From Promethearchaeota archaeon (GTDB lineage Archaea; Asgardarchaeota; Lokiarchaeia; Sigynarchaeales; SOKP01), in NCBI GenBank assembly GCA_019057775.1, contig JAHLWT010000185.1, positions 21,038 to 85,037 of the forward strand: a stretch of 64,000 nt of DNA, in the 5' to 3' direction. Positions 16,848 to 25,966 of the stretch are shown here, one piece after another. Position numbers and translations under genes: made by a program. Each line of letters opens with the position of its first letter. Positions within the stretch are counted from its first letter, which is position 1. Under the pieces are notes generated by a model. The model had not been told where the DNA came from, did no database searches, and saw only the letters and a list, made by a program, of their open reading frames with translations.

Positions 16848-18314
16848 TTATTTTACCTCCAATAATAAAATAATGAATTTGGTCCCTTGTGAATGATCGC
16901 CTTTGACTTTATCTTCAACCCAAATCTTACCATTATAACTCAAAATTATTTTTCTCACTAATAATAGCCCCAGTCCCATTCCTTTAGATTTATCTTCCCG
17001 TTTTGTTGTTCCCTTAAAAATTCCCTCTTTCATCGAATCAGATATGCCGATTCCATTATCAATAACCTCAAATTTCAGATAGTCTAAATTGTCTTCTCTT
17101 ATTTTTAATACATTTATCTGAATCTCAATTGTAGGATTTTTATTGTATTTAACAGAATTAATCAAGAGATTTTCATAAATGTCCAGAAGTAAATCATTTG
17201 CAATTATCTTTGCTTCTTTAATTTGAGAAATTATTTTTATTTCAATTTGCTTATCGGAATAACTCTTCTTTATAAATTTAATTGCTTCATCTAATTTACT
17301 AAAAGGATCGACACTAATCAATTCTGCTTCTTCGTTTATTTGGGAGAGTTTTTGTATATTTGTAATAAGCTTTGCTCCTCTAAGCACTTGGTTATTAACA
17401 ATTCTGATCACTTCAGTCAATTTTTGTGGATCATTCGGGTTCTCTTGCCACATTGATATAAGTCCCATAGAAGATAATATATTTTGTAGAATGTTGCTTA
17501 TATCATGTGCAAATAGATCTTTGTAGATTTCTGCTCGTTGATAAGCCAATAGAGCTTTTTCTTCTGATTTCCTTAACTCTTCCTCAACCTTCATTCTTTC
17601 AGTAATATCAAAAGCTAAAGCTATGATCCCTTTTACATCACCATTTTCATCAATGTATGGTATTTTACTAGTATTAAGCCATCTTTTACCAAGATCTGAC
17701 TCCCAAGGTTCTATTATATTGATTTTTGGTTGCTTACTCTTTACAACCTCCAAATCATCATCCCAATAAGCCTGTGCTTGGTCTCTAGGATATATATCGA
17801 ACGAACTAACTCCTTCCATTTCTTCTTTAGTTAAGTTATGAGCGTCTGCTAGAAATTTATTTACCCGTAGAAGGTTATTTTCAGTATCTTTATAGACAAC
17901 AATACCTGGTAAATGATCAATAATAAGTTCTAATTCATTTGCAAGATATTTATAAAGTTTTTCAGATTCGATTAATTTCTGCTCTGCTTTTTTGCTTTCA
18001 GTAATATCCCTTCCGTATATGTTAATATAATCTTCCCCTTTAATGGGTGTTAAGTTGAATAGAATAATCTTATTAATCAACTCGACTTCAATTGTAGAAC
18101 CAGATTTACTTGTCAGAGCTTTATTAATTTCTTCAAATAATATTTCTGGTAAGGGATCCTTTACTTGTATATTTAATAAATCTTGCGCAGCTTCATTAAT
18201 ATAGAGAATTTTATCTTTTGAAACGCGTAGTACAGGATTTGGATTCTCTGAAGGAAATTTTGCTAAATCAGCAATGTTATATTGTTCTTCTTCTAAGTCC
18301 TTATTATTCCCCAA
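16848..18314 (-). CDS. PAS-PAS sensor histidine kinase
   Basis: This is a soluble kinase of 488 residues with two PAS domains (~18-115 and ~125-250; the second has R-W-L-N-T-S-K-I-P-Y and the PAC-like V-K-G-I-I-A-L-A-F-D-I-T-E-R). The H-box reads F-A-H-D-I-S-N-I-L-Q, an archaeal/HisKA-variant H-D-x-x-N form. The HATPase domain has N-box E-N-L-L-I-N-S-V-K-Y-N, D-N-G-I-G-I-S and G-M-G-L-G-L. No membrane helices are seen, so it senses a cytoplasmic signal, perhaps redox or oxygen through PAS. It is in an operon with the receiver gene downstream. The divergent gene at 18454 is a RAM-type regulator-like protein. Confidence 0.9.
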   Translation of the reverse strand: MGNNKDLEEEQYNIADLAKFPSENPNPVLRVSKDKILYINEAAQDLLNIQVKDPLPEILFEEINKALTSKSGSTIEVELINKIILFNLTPIKGEDYINIYGRDITESKKAEQKLIESEKLYKYLANELELIIDHLPGIVVYKDTENNLLRVNKFLADAHNLTKEEMEGVSSFDIYPRDQAQAYWDDDLEVVKSKQPKINIIEPWESDLGKRWLNTSKIPYIDENGDVKGIIALAFDITERMKVEEELRKSEEKALLAYQRAEIYKDLFAHDISNILQNILSSMGLISMWQENPNDPQKLTEVIRIVNNQVLRGAKLITNIQKLSQINEEAELISVDPFSKLDEAIKFIKKSYSDKQIEIKIISQIKEAKIIANDLLLDIYENLLINSVKYNKNPTIEIQINVLKIREDNLDYLKFEVIDNGIGISDSMKEGIFKGTTKREDKSKGMGLGLLLVRKIILSYNGKIWVEDKVKGDHSQGTKFIILLLEVK

Positions 18315-18453
18315 TTTAATCCTCTTTTTTTCTTTATGAAATAGTAAAAAGATCCTAGTTTTCTCTTATAAATCTTTATATTCAGATATTCTTCATGATT
18401 CAGGTTATTAATGAGAATTGAGAATATTTTAAATAAAAGAAAAATAGAAATAT

Positions 18454-18747
18454 ATGATTATTATGTACTATCGAGGTTATATTTTAATTCGTTTAAGAGT
18501 AATCGGTACTGAATGGAAAGTTGTAAAAAAATTAACTGAATTAAAATCTACTGACCCAGATGATGATTGGAAAATCACTTATGCCACACCTATATATGGA
18601 GGATGGGATGTTATAGTGGAATGTTCCTTTAGTAAGCTTAAAGACTTAGATAAAATTGTTACTTATTGTAGAGTGGATAATGATTTATCTCAGTGGATTG
18701 AAGAAACAACTACTCTTATGGGGTCAAAAAATGATTATCCTAGTTAA
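18454..18747 (+). CDS. Stand-alone Lrp/AsnC ligand-binding (RAM-like) domain protein
   Basis: This is a 97-residue protein with the RAM/ACT-like pattern: a first strand R-G-Y-I-L-I-R-L-R-V, a helix (E-W-K-V-V-K-K-L-T-E-L), then Y-A-T-P-I-Y-G-G-W-D-V-I-V-E-C, where V-x-G-x-x-D is the RAM signature, and a helix S-K-L-K-D-L-D-K-I. There is no helix-turn-helix, so it is a ligand-binding module without its own DNA-binding domain. Such proteins bind amino acids or partner with full Lrp proteins. The start may be the ATG at 18454 or the in-frame ATG at 18463 directly before Y-Y-R-G-Y. Confidence 0.65.
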   Translation: MIIMYYRGYILIRLRVIGTEWKVVKKLTELKSTDPDDDWKITYATPIYGGWDVIVECSFSKLKDLDKIVTYCRVDNDLSQWIEETTTLMGSKNDYPS

Positions 18748-18788
18748 TCTAATTCTCCTTTTCAATAAAGAAAAATAAATGTTTTGGT

Positions 18789-19394
18789 TTGAAACCCTTG
18801 GAAAGTATTCAGAAATATACTATTATATGTCTCATCACATTGATTTTAACTATTCCATTATTTTTCGGTTTTTATGCTGAATATCTATTTATCAGTGAGT
18901 TTAGTTTGTATACCTTATTCATTTTTTTAGGGGGATTATTAGTACTTCTATCAATAGGGGAATTAATTGATATGTTTGGTTTTACTAAAGATAGTCTTGA
19001 TATTATTAAGAAACATGATGTTATTGATGTTTTAATTGAAAAAAGAAATAGGTTACCTATATTTTCTCTCTTTCTGATAACGATGATTATGGAAGAATTA
19101 ATTTTTAGAAATTATCTAATAAATCTCTTCATCCGCACTGTAAAGTTGCAAATAATTCTAGGGATTTTTATATCTAGCTTAATTTTTTCACTCTATCACA
19201 TTCATACATGGTTTGTTTATAAGGATTTAAGAATTTCTGTAATATACCTTATCAATTCTTTTTTATTGGGATTATTTAATGGTTATATTTTTTTAACGTT
19301 AGGTCTTATTACTTGTATTATAATTCATACTTCTCTAGCATTCCTGTTTTATTACAACCTCTATAAAAGATATTTTAGAAAGGAGAAGATCTAA
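18789..19394 (+). CDS. CPBP-family intramembrane metalloprotease
   Basis: This is a 201-residue membrane protein with about six hydrophobic helices. It has the CPBP/Abi signature E-E-x-x-x-R as M-E-E-L-I-F-R-N, the second motif F-S-L-Y-H-I-H and a third His segment near the end (C-I-I-I-H-T-S). The family includes CAAX prenyl endopeptidases and self-immunity proteins, and its members cleave within or next to the membrane. The start is TTG at 18789. The gene lies 41 bp after the RAM-like gene and could be co-transcribed. The substrate is unknown. Confidence 0.8.
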   Translation: MKPLESIQKYTIICLITLILTIPLFFGFYAEYLFISEFSLYTLFIFLGGLLVLLSIGELIDMFGFTKDSLDIIKKHDVIDVLIEKRNRLPIFSLFLITMIMEELIFRNYLINLFIRTVKLQIILGIFISSLIFSLYHIHTWFVYKDLRISVIYLINSFLLGLFNGYIFLTLGLITCIIIHTSLAFLFYYNLYKRYFRKEKI

Positions 19395-19448
19395 AGTGTT
19401 AGAATTTAATGAAATAGTAATTAAAATAAGAAAAAAATGATAATTATG

Positions 19449-21179
19449 TTACTTAGTTCTTAGTAATTTTTTATCTACTTTACCAATTGAGGTTAAAGGA
19501 AGCTCTTTTAGAATCTGAATAATTTTAGGTACTTTATATTTAGCTAAATTTTCTTTTGCAAATTGTAAAATATCTGCTTTTGTTTCGTCGGATGCTTCAA
19601 ATCCCTTTTTTAACAGAACGTATAATTTTACTATCTCAGAACCGGGTCTATCTGGATCAGGAATTCCTACGCTCGAACAAAGTTCTATTGCGGGGTGTTT
19701 GTTCAACTTATCATCAACCTCAACACTAAAGACTTTAAAGCCGGAAACAATGATCATATCTTTTGTTCTATCAACTATAGTGATATAACCATCTTCGTCC
19801 ATTACCCCTACATCCCCAGAATAGAACCATCCATCTACAAGTGCGTTTTCAGTTTCTTTAGGTTTATTCCAATAACCTTGAAAAGTTTGGGGCCCTTTTA
19901 TAGCAATTTCTCCAGCTACTCCTATTTGAACTTCTTTATTTCTATCTGAAACATCAACAATTTTTAACTCTGTATTAGGAAGAGGAACACCCACAGTACC
20001 AATTTTCTTTGGTCCAAGATAAGGATTCATCGTTACCCCCGGGGAGTTTTCTGTCATGCCATAAGCTTCAATTACTTTTCCTTTACCAACTATCCCCTCG
20101 AATTCTTTAATACTTTCTGTAGGAAAAGGAGCAGCTCCTGAAAGATAACCTTGTACATTACTTAAATCTAATTTTTTGAACCTACGATTTTTTAAAAGTA
20201 AAAGATAAAGAGTAGGCACGTTATAAAATAGTGATATTCTATCCTCATATTCTTTTATTTTACTTATCATATAGTTAGTATCTCTCGGATCGGGAACTAA
20301 AATTTGTGTAGCTCCCATAAATGTCGTCTGAAGGCAAAATTGAAGTCCAGCCAAGTGGAAGAAGGGAAATCCTGAAATGTATGTGTCATTTCCGGGGTTT
20401 GTACCTGGCTCAAACCAATGATTTACTATTTGCATGAGAGAGATCAAATTCCGATGAGTCAATATTGCTCCTTTCGGAGGTCCTGTTGTTCCACCAGTAT
20501 ATTGAAGTAATAATACATCATCTGGATCGATTTTTATAGCGGGAGGTTTATCACTTGGAGATTGTTCTAATACTTTATTATAGTCAGAAAACTTCATTCC
20601 ATCTAGTGGTTCAACTTTTCCGATAGGAATTTTTCCAATTTTTATCAATTTTTCTTTCATGCTGGGTTCTAACTCTAACATATCTGCAACATTAGTAGTA
20701 ATTACTATTCTTACGTTCGTTTCTCCTGCCTGTAAAGCTTTTCTAACTTTTTCTTCATAAAAAGCATCAGTTGTAATTATAACAACCGCTCCAGAGTCTT
20801 TTAACTGATATACAATTTCATTTGGTTGTAAGAGAAAATTCATTCCTGTAGCAGCACATCCAGCAGAAAAAGCACCAAATAACGCTACAATAAATTGAGG
20901 GAGGTTCGGTAAATTAATAGCCACAAGATCTCCCTTTTTAAGACCATTTTCAACAAGAAAGTTTGCAAAACTATTAATAAATTTATCAGTTTCTTGAAAA
21001 GTTGCCTTTGCCCCTTGAAAATCATAACAGAGACTGTTTGGATAATTTTTCACTGTTCTTTTCCACATTTCTGCTATAGAATATATCTCCAAGTCAATTT
21101 CAGGTTTTACATGTTTATCATATGATTTTAACCATATTTTTTCTGAATAAGGGCTACTTTCCATCATTTTTTCAGTCAT
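19449..21179 (-). CDS. AMP-forming acyl-CoA synthetase (long-chain fatty acid-CoA ligase-like)
   Basis: This is a 576-residue member of the ANL superfamily. The P-loop-like A3 motif is L-Q-Y-T-G-G-T-T-G-P-P-K-G, followed by a Y-G-M-T-E-N motif, W-F-Y-S-G-D-V-G, D-R-T-K-D-M-I-I-V-S-G-F-K-V and the C-terminal catalytic Lys in S-I-G-K-V-D-K-K. It activates a carboxylic acid to acyl-AMP and then acyl-CoA. The overall pattern fits medium/long-chain ligases, which would feed beta-oxidation or recycle lipids. It is a single-gene unit, divergent from the GNAT gene across a 138-bp gap. Confidence 0.9.
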   Translation of the reverse strand: MTEKMMESSPYSEKIWLKSYDKHVKPEIDLEIYSIAEMWKRTVKNYPNSLCYDFQGAKATFQETDKFINSFANFLVENGLKKGDLVAINLPNLPQFIVALFGAFSAGCAATGMNFLLQPNEIVYQLKDSGAVVIITTDAFYEEKVRKALQAGETNVRIVITTNVADMLELEPSMKEKLIKIGKIPIGKVEPLDGMKFSDYNKVLEQSPSDKPPAIKIDPDDVLLLQYTGGTTGPPKGAILTHRNLISLMQIVNHWFEPGTNPGNDTYISGFPFFHLAGLQFCLQTTFMGATQILVPDPRDTNYMISKIKEYEDRISLFYNVPTLYLLLLKNRRFKKLDLSNVQGYLSGAAPFPTESIKEFEGIVGKGKVIEAYGMTENSPGVTMNPYLGPKKIGTVGVPLPNTELKIVDVSDRNKEVQIGVAGEIAIKGPQTFQGYWNKPKETENALVDGWFYSGDVGVMDEDGYITIVDRTKDMIIVSGFKVFSVEVDDKLNKHPAIELCSSVGIPDPDRPGSEIVKLYVLLKKGFEASDETKADILQFAKENLAKYKVPKIIQILKELPLTSIGKVDKKLLRTK

Positions 21180-21317
21180 TTTTGATCATTTTTTAAAAAT
21201 TTTTCAGAAATTTATCGAATTTTAATACTATCAATATTGATATATCAATATATAAAATTAATTCAAAAAATCTAAATTCCAAATTCTCTTATTATTCATA
21301 ATTATATCGGTGATAGA

Positions 21318-22187
21318 ATGAAAGTATATTTCAGAGAACTCACGAGTGATGATATTCCCGCTGTTAAAGAAATTAGTAAAGATATTTGGGATGGTTATGA
21401 TTACATTCCAGATGTTATTGAGGCATGGCTCCAAGAGAAAAATTGTATGAATTACGGAACATTTAAGGATGAACAAAAAACAGATATGGTTGGATTTGGA
21501 AGAGTTAAGTTTTATAATAAAGATATTGCTTGGTTAGAAGGTGGAAGAATAAAAGCTTCTTATCAACGTCAAGGTATTGGTAGAAAACAGTTGAGTTATG
21601 CTATAGATTATGCATATAAGGCAGGAGCTAAAGTCGCTCAATACGATACTTCTTCAAAAAATTATGGATCAATATCTCTAGCAGAATACTTTGGGTTTAA
21701 AAAAAAGAAAAGTATGAATGTCTTAGACGCTGACAGATTAGATATTAAACTAAAGGGAAACCCACCAATTGAAATTAGAAAAATTTCAGCAGAAGAAGCA
21801 AAAGAAGCATATAAAGCCTTTGAGATCGGTCCTGGGATTGAAATTTGTATGGGTTGGTCTTATTATCCATTAAATTTAATTTCAGATGAAAATGGTGCCT
21901 GGTTTATTCACAATTCTGAGGTAATACTGCAAAAGATTAACATTAAAGCATCTTCAAATCAAGAAAGTCCACGAGATGATGAAGTGTGGATTATAGCATA
22001 TGGAGAACCGGAGAAAGTATATGATTCTATTCAATATATTCTTCAAGAAGAGCTCAATAATGAAAAAAATCAGCATTTTGAAGTATTTTGTTCTCCTGAA
22101 ATTGCCAATCTTATAGAAGATTTAGGATTTTCATATTATGAAGGTGAACCATTCGGTGTAGTTTTATTTGAAAAAGTTTTTGATTAA
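21318..22187 (+). CDS. GNAT-family N-acetyltransferase with C-terminal extension
   Basis: This protein has 289 residues. The N-terminal GNAT domain (~1-140) starts with V-Y-F-R-E-L-T-S-D-D-I and has the acetyl-CoA pyrophosphate-binding motif R-I-K-A-S-Y-Q-R-Q-G-I-G-R-K. The C-terminal ~140 residues probably form a second, degenerate GNAT-like domain (I-E-I-R-K-I-S-A-E-E-A-K-E-A-Y) ending near F-G-V-V-L-F-E-K. The substrate is unknown. It is monocistronic. Confidence 0.8.
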   Translation: MKVYFRELTSDDIPAVKEISKDIWDGYDYIPDVIEAWLQEKNCMNYGTFKDEQKTDMVGFGRVKFYNKDIAWLEGGRIKASYQRQGIGRKQLSYAIDYAYKAGAKVAQYDTSSKNYGSISLAEYFGFKKKKSMNVLDADRLDIKLKGNPPIEIRKISAEEAKEAYKAFEIGPGIEICMGWSYYPLNLISDENGAWFIHNSEVILQKINIKASSNQESPRDDEVWIIAYGEPEKVYDSIQYILQEELNNEKNQHFEVFCSPEIANLIEDLGFSYYEGEPFGVVLFEKVFD

Positions 22188-22293
22188 TATTTTATATTTG
22201 ATACTTGAGGTGCTCATTTTTGTATAATTTTTTTAATGATTTTCTATTTGTTAAAATTTATAAGGTCTCAGTTGATTAAGAGTATGACAGAAA

Positions 22294-22923
22294 ATGACTG
22301 TTTCGGATGATGCACAGCTTGTTAATTTTATATGTCCTTATTGTAAAAAGAGTTTTTCTAGGCAAATAGACTATCAAAAAAAAAGTGGTCTATTCAGTCT
22401 ATTAATGAAAAATCATCCGGATGGCGATAATTGCGCTCCTTTTATTGCTTACATAGATGTAAACGGGAGGCATAGAGGATCTCAAAAAATTGATAACATT
22501 GAAGGAGATATCTCTGAAAATGAACAATTTCTCGGAAGTGCTCAAGAAAAGATAAATGAATTAGATAAAACAATTAAATTTTATCATATAAAAGTACCTC
22601 GAAAGCAGGGAAGGGGATTTGAACATAAAGTAGCCAGTGTCATGGCAAGATCATTCATGAGTTCGAAATTTTATACTAAACTGATTGAGTATTTAATTGA
22701 AAATGATGCTGTCAATACTTTTGGAACTATTACTATTGAAGCTGATTCTGGTTTTGAAGAGGGTGTATTAATCTATGGAAAATATCTCGAAATGGCTTTT
22801 ACGATCTTTTGGAAAGACCAAAAATCTCTTCTAAATAAAACTATTGAAGAATTAAAAGCATTCGCCCTACTTACTATAGAAAAATTATTAGATTTATATG
22901 ATCTTATGGACTACTTCTTTTAA
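22294..22923 (+). CDS. Hypothetical protein with N-terminal zinc-binding-like domain
   Basis: This is a 209-residue protein of unknown function. Residues ~10-70 hold C-P-Y-C-K-K followed by N-H-P-D-G-D-N-C-A-P-F-I-A-Y-I-D and R-G-S-Q-K-I-D, a likely zinc-binding module with C-x2-C and H/C ligands. The same module starts the protein at 25196. The remaining ~140 residues form a mixed alpha/beta domain with a long C-terminal helix (E-L-K-A-F-A-L-L-T-I-E-K-L-L-D-L). No catalytic motif is recognised. ATG at 22294 is the clear start. Confidence 0.5.
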   Translation: MTVSDDAQLVNFICPYCKKSFSRQIDYQKKSGLFSLLMKNHPDGDNCAPFIAYIDVNGRHRGSQKIDNIEGDISENEQFLGSAQEKINELDKTIKFYHIKVPRKQGRGFEHKVASVMARSFMSSKFYTKLIEYLIENDAVNTFGTITIEADSGFEEGVLIYGKYLEMAFTIFWKDQKSLLNKTIEELKAFALLTIEKLLDLYDLMDYFF

Positions 22924-22970
22924 AAAATAGTCAGAGTTCAATATATAAAGAAGAAATAAAAAAAAGTTTA

Positions 22971-23465
22971 TTAGACTTCAATAACAGTCGAATTTGCGTG
23001 AAATCCTTTTCCACAGTGTATACAATAGACAACATTGTTTTCAGATAAGGTATTAAGCATAGAATTTGAAAACTTGTTTCCACATTCACTACAAAATGTA
23101 ACTTCAGGTTGTACATCTTGAAAGCTTTTCTGAATTGGTACAGTCTGTATTACAGTCTTACTGATTTGCGGTTGATTTTGCTGTTGTGGTGTACCTGGTT
23201 TAGGTTTTCCTGAAATATTATAATATAATCCTTCGAATATCTTATAAATCAGGAGACCTATTCCTTTCAATAGATAATAAACGCCTTTTAAGATGTAGTA
23301 GACTAAATAAGCAACTCCTTTTAATACATAATACACAATGACTACCGCAAGCGCTAATAATGCAATAACACCTACCAAAATTAAGATTTGACCGTATATA
23401 GGCTGTACTACAAACCAATCAACAATTTCTTGCCAATACATACTAAACATTTGACCTTCATGCAT
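22971..23465 (-). CDS. Membrane protein with C-terminal zinc ribbon
   Basis: This is a 164-residue protein. One strong hydrophobic helix lies at ~25-50 (I-L-I-L-V-G-V-I-A-L-L-A-L-A-V-V-I-V), followed by a Y/L-rich amphipathic region that repeats Y-L-L-K-G / Y-I-L-K-G several times. The C-terminal ~45 residues have two C-x2-C pairs, C-S-E-C-G-N-K-F and C-I-H-C-G-K-G-F, which make a zinc ribbon. Such tail-ribbon membrane proteins are common in these archaea and their function is unknown. It converges with the gene at 22294 across a 47-bp gap. Confidence 0.6.
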   Translation of the reverse strand: MHEGQMFSMYWQEIVDWFVVQPIYGQILILVGVIALLALAVVIVYYVLKGVAYLVYYILKGVYYLLKGIGLLIYKIFEGLYYNISGKPKPGTPQQQNQPQISKTVIQTVPIQKSFQDVQPEVTFCSECGNKFSNSMLNTLSENNVVYCIHCGKGFHANSTVIEV

Positions 23466-23594
23466 TTTTTATCACTCGAAAATTTTAATTTTTTCTTAAT
23501 TAAAAGGAGATTTTGCTTGAATTAAAAAAATTTGGAGTCCAATTTTTATACATTAATTTAAATCAATTTTAAAAAAAGCATGTATGAAAAATAT

Positions 23595-25007
23595 TTAATC
23601 ACCTTTACCATCTAAAAGTGATTGTTTAAACTCATACATGAATTTAAATGCTTTGATAGCATGTTTTATTCGAGTCATTAATGGAATTTTGAATTCAGAA
23701 TTGGATGAATGCGTGGTTTTTTTAAGAAAATCAAACGTCCATCTTGATCCGAAACAGACGCAAACAAATGGTTTTTGGTGTTGTTTAACTAAGTTCAATA
23801 CACGTTTAAAATGTTCTGTTATAGTATTCAATGCCATTTTTCCCATCATCTGAAGTGGCCATCTAGGAACTGAAAAGATGTATAAAATGCTATCAACGTT
23901 GTCATCTTCAAAAACAGCTGTAGCAGAAGGGATGAATGTTTCAAATAGAGATGGTCCTAGATCAATAGTACCTCGTATCGAGACCCAATTTGGGATTACT
24001 GCTCTTATTTTAGTGATTGTTGTCTCACTCAAATCAGCAAGTTTTAACCCCTGTTTTTCAATCTCATCACAAGCCAAAGCTCCTAAACTACCTGAACCTG
24101 TAATAATAGCAATATTTTTTCCTTCTGGTAAAGGTTGAGTGGCAAAAACTTGAGCTGTGTTAAACATTTCGTAAAAATTATTAACTCTAAAGACTCTTGG
24201 GTTTTGGTTAAAAACTGCTTCATAAATTTTATCATCACCTGCTATAGAGCCTGTATGGCTGTTTACAGCTCTCGACCCGATATCAGTCCTCCCATTTTTA
24301 AGGATTACAACGGGTTTTTTCATGTTTCCTAGTGTATTCATTAACTCTTTTCCACGTTTCGTACCTTCTAAATACAGAGTTATTACTTTAGTCTCACTAT
24401 CTCGATTTAAATATTGTAAAAGATCGACCTCATCCACGTCCAACATATTCCCAATTGTCACTGTTTTAGAAAAACCAATGCCTTGATCGATTGCCCAATC
24501 AATGAATATATTGCCAAGTACACCCGATTGAGCTATAACTGATACTTGGCCTCTCGATGCAGTATCAAAATCCATATCACCGGTAGTAAATTCATTATAG
24601 TAATTAGTTAAACCGATGCAATTTGGACCGATAATCCGAATTTTTGCTCTTTTTGCAAGTTCTGCAATTTCTTCTTGTAAGTTTATATATTTCTCTATCC
24701 CCGTTTCAGCGAACCCAGCAGCTTCAATGATTATACACTTAACGCCTTTCTCTATACAATCCTTTACAGCTTGGAGAACGTGTTCATTTCCAATTATTAT
24801 TATTGCTAATTCTATATCATCCGGGACATCTTTAATATTCTTATACGCTTTATGGCCATGAATTTCCTCTCTCTTAACATTTATAGGATAAGTTTTAAAT
24901 TTAGAATCTAGTAAGTATTTAGTTGTGGCATATCCGAATTTGTAAGTATCTGATGCTCCAATTATAGCGACTGATTTCGGATCGAAAAACACATCCATTT
25001 CTGACAT
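23595..25007 (-). CDS. ADP-forming acyl-CoA synthetase, alpha subunit-like
   Basis: This 470-residue protein matches the alpha subunit of ADP-forming acetyl/acyl-CoA synthetases (NDP-forming, succinyl-CoA synthetase-like). Its features are a CoA-binding Rossmann start V-A-I-I-G-A-S-D-T-Y-K-F-G-Y, I-G-P-N-C-I-G-L, V-I-A-Q-S-G-V-L-G-N, and S-H-T-G-S-I-A-G-D with the phosphohistidine. These enzymes convert acyl-CoA + ADP + Pi to acid + ATP in fermentative archaea. The ATP-grasp beta subunit is not in the window, so it must be encoded elsewhere if the enzyme is active. Confidence 0.85.
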   Translation of the reverse strand: MSEMDVFFDPKSVAIIGASDTYKFGYATTKYLLDSKFKTYPINVKREEIHGHKAYKNIKDVPDDIELAIIIIGNEHVLQAVKDCIEKGVKCIIIEAAGFAETGIEKYINLQEEIAELAKRAKIRIIGPNCIGLTNYYNEFTTGDMDFDTASRGQVSVIAQSGVLGNIFIDWAIDQGIGFSKTVTIGNMLDVDEVDLLQYLNRDSETKVITLYLEGTKRGKELMNTLGNMKKPVVILKNGRTDIGSRAVNSHTGSIAGDDKIYEAVFNQNPRVFRVNNFYEMFNTAQVFATQPLPEGKNIAIITGSGSLGALACDEIEKQGLKLADLSETTITKIRAVIPNWVSIRGTIDLGPSLFETFIPSATAVFEDDNVDSILYIFSVPRWPLQMMGKMALNTITEHFKRVLNLVKQHQKPFVCVCFGSRWTFDFLKKTTHSSNSEFKIPLMTRIKHAIKAFKFMYEFKQSLLDGKGD

Positions 25008-25195
25008 ACGGTTTACCCTTAATTAAAGTAAAATTAAAATAAGAATGATATTTAAGAAAATTTTTAATTGAACTTAAAGATTCGGTAAAAAGCTATATAA
25101 TTGTTAAATAAAGAAGTAAACAAAAGTGGAGAATTACCGAAGTTTAAATATTTCTTTTTGGAAACAGTTATAGTCCCATATTTTAATTTTATGAT

Positions 25196-25747
25196 GTGAG
25201 AATCCTAATGATTGCATATGCGAAAACACATAAATTTCAAGTGGTATGCCCTATTTGTAAAACAAGAGAAATAATTGGATTACCCGAATCAAGATTAAAG
25301 AAAACTTCTCCTTTAACGACTGTTTCAATACATAAAGGATTAATTTGTCAGCATCACTTTCAGTTTTTTTTAGATAAAAGTTTTCAAATTCGAGGATATC
25401 AGAAAGTCGATCTTGAACTGGAACAAGAAAGTTCAAGCAAATTACGGAATGGAATAAAAGTTTTTAAACAAAATGAGAGTCAACACAAACATAACTTTGA
25501 AAATATCACTCTTGAAGGAAACAAAGTAAAACATATTCCTATAAATAATAATAATGATATAAAAGATCAGACCTTAAAACAAGAAATCTCTTTAAAAGGT
25601 AAGAAACTGAGTTTTAAAGAAATTTATGAAGAATTCTGGGAGTTTATTGATGAATCTAATGAAATTTTTCTCGAATTTATTAAAAAAGATAAAAGACGGG
25701 CGAAAAACTCAATGATCCCTGCTGTAGAAGAATTGTGTATTATTTAA
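25196..25747 (+). CDS. Hypothetical protein with N-terminal zinc-binding-like domain and charged tail
   Basis: This is a 183-residue protein. Residues ~12-75 hold V-C-P-I-C-K-T, then S-I-H-K-G-L-I-C-Q-H-H-F-Q-F-F-L-D and R-G-Y-Q-K-V-D. This is the same C-P-x-C ... C-x-H-x-F ... D ... R-G-x-Q-K-[IV]-D layout as in 22294-22923. The middle is low-complexity and charged, and the C-terminus is helical (S-F-K-E-I-Y-E-E-F-W-E-F). No known family is recognised. The start is GTG at 25196 or, more likely, ATG at 25208. Confidence 0.45.
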   Translation: MRILMIAYAKTHKFQVVCPICKTREIIGLPESRLKKTSPLTTVSIHKGLICQHHFQFFLDKSFQIRGYQKVDLELEQESSSKLRNGIKVFKQNESQHKHNFENITLEGNKVKHIPINNNNDIKDQTLKQEISLKGKKLSFKEIYEEFWEFIDESNEIFLEFIKKDKRRAKNSMIPAVEELCII

Positions 25748-25773
25748 ATGAGAAATTGAGAAATTTAATTGAT

Positions 25774-25811
25774 CTCCGATAACTGTCTTATTGGAGAGCA
25801 GTTCTTTTTTT
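25774..25811 (+). terminator. Hairpin plus T-run terminator after 25196-25747
   Basis: An 8-bp hairpin (25774-25781 with 25789-25796, 7-nt loop) lies shortly after the stop codon. A run of seven T's (25805-25811) follows. A second, overlapping pairing AACTG/CAGTT across the same loop could form instead. Archaeal terminators mainly need the T-run, and the hairpin may add stability. Confidence 0.55.
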
Positions 25812-25966
25812 ATGCATTTTGGAAATACTTTTAATAGTACATAATCCATTTGTAAAAACCATACTATTTATTTAAAAGATATAAGAAAATTTAAAATTCA
25901 GTACATAATTTACCAAGATAATAAATTCAATTATAGAAAATCAAAAATAAGAAGATTAATTAAAAG

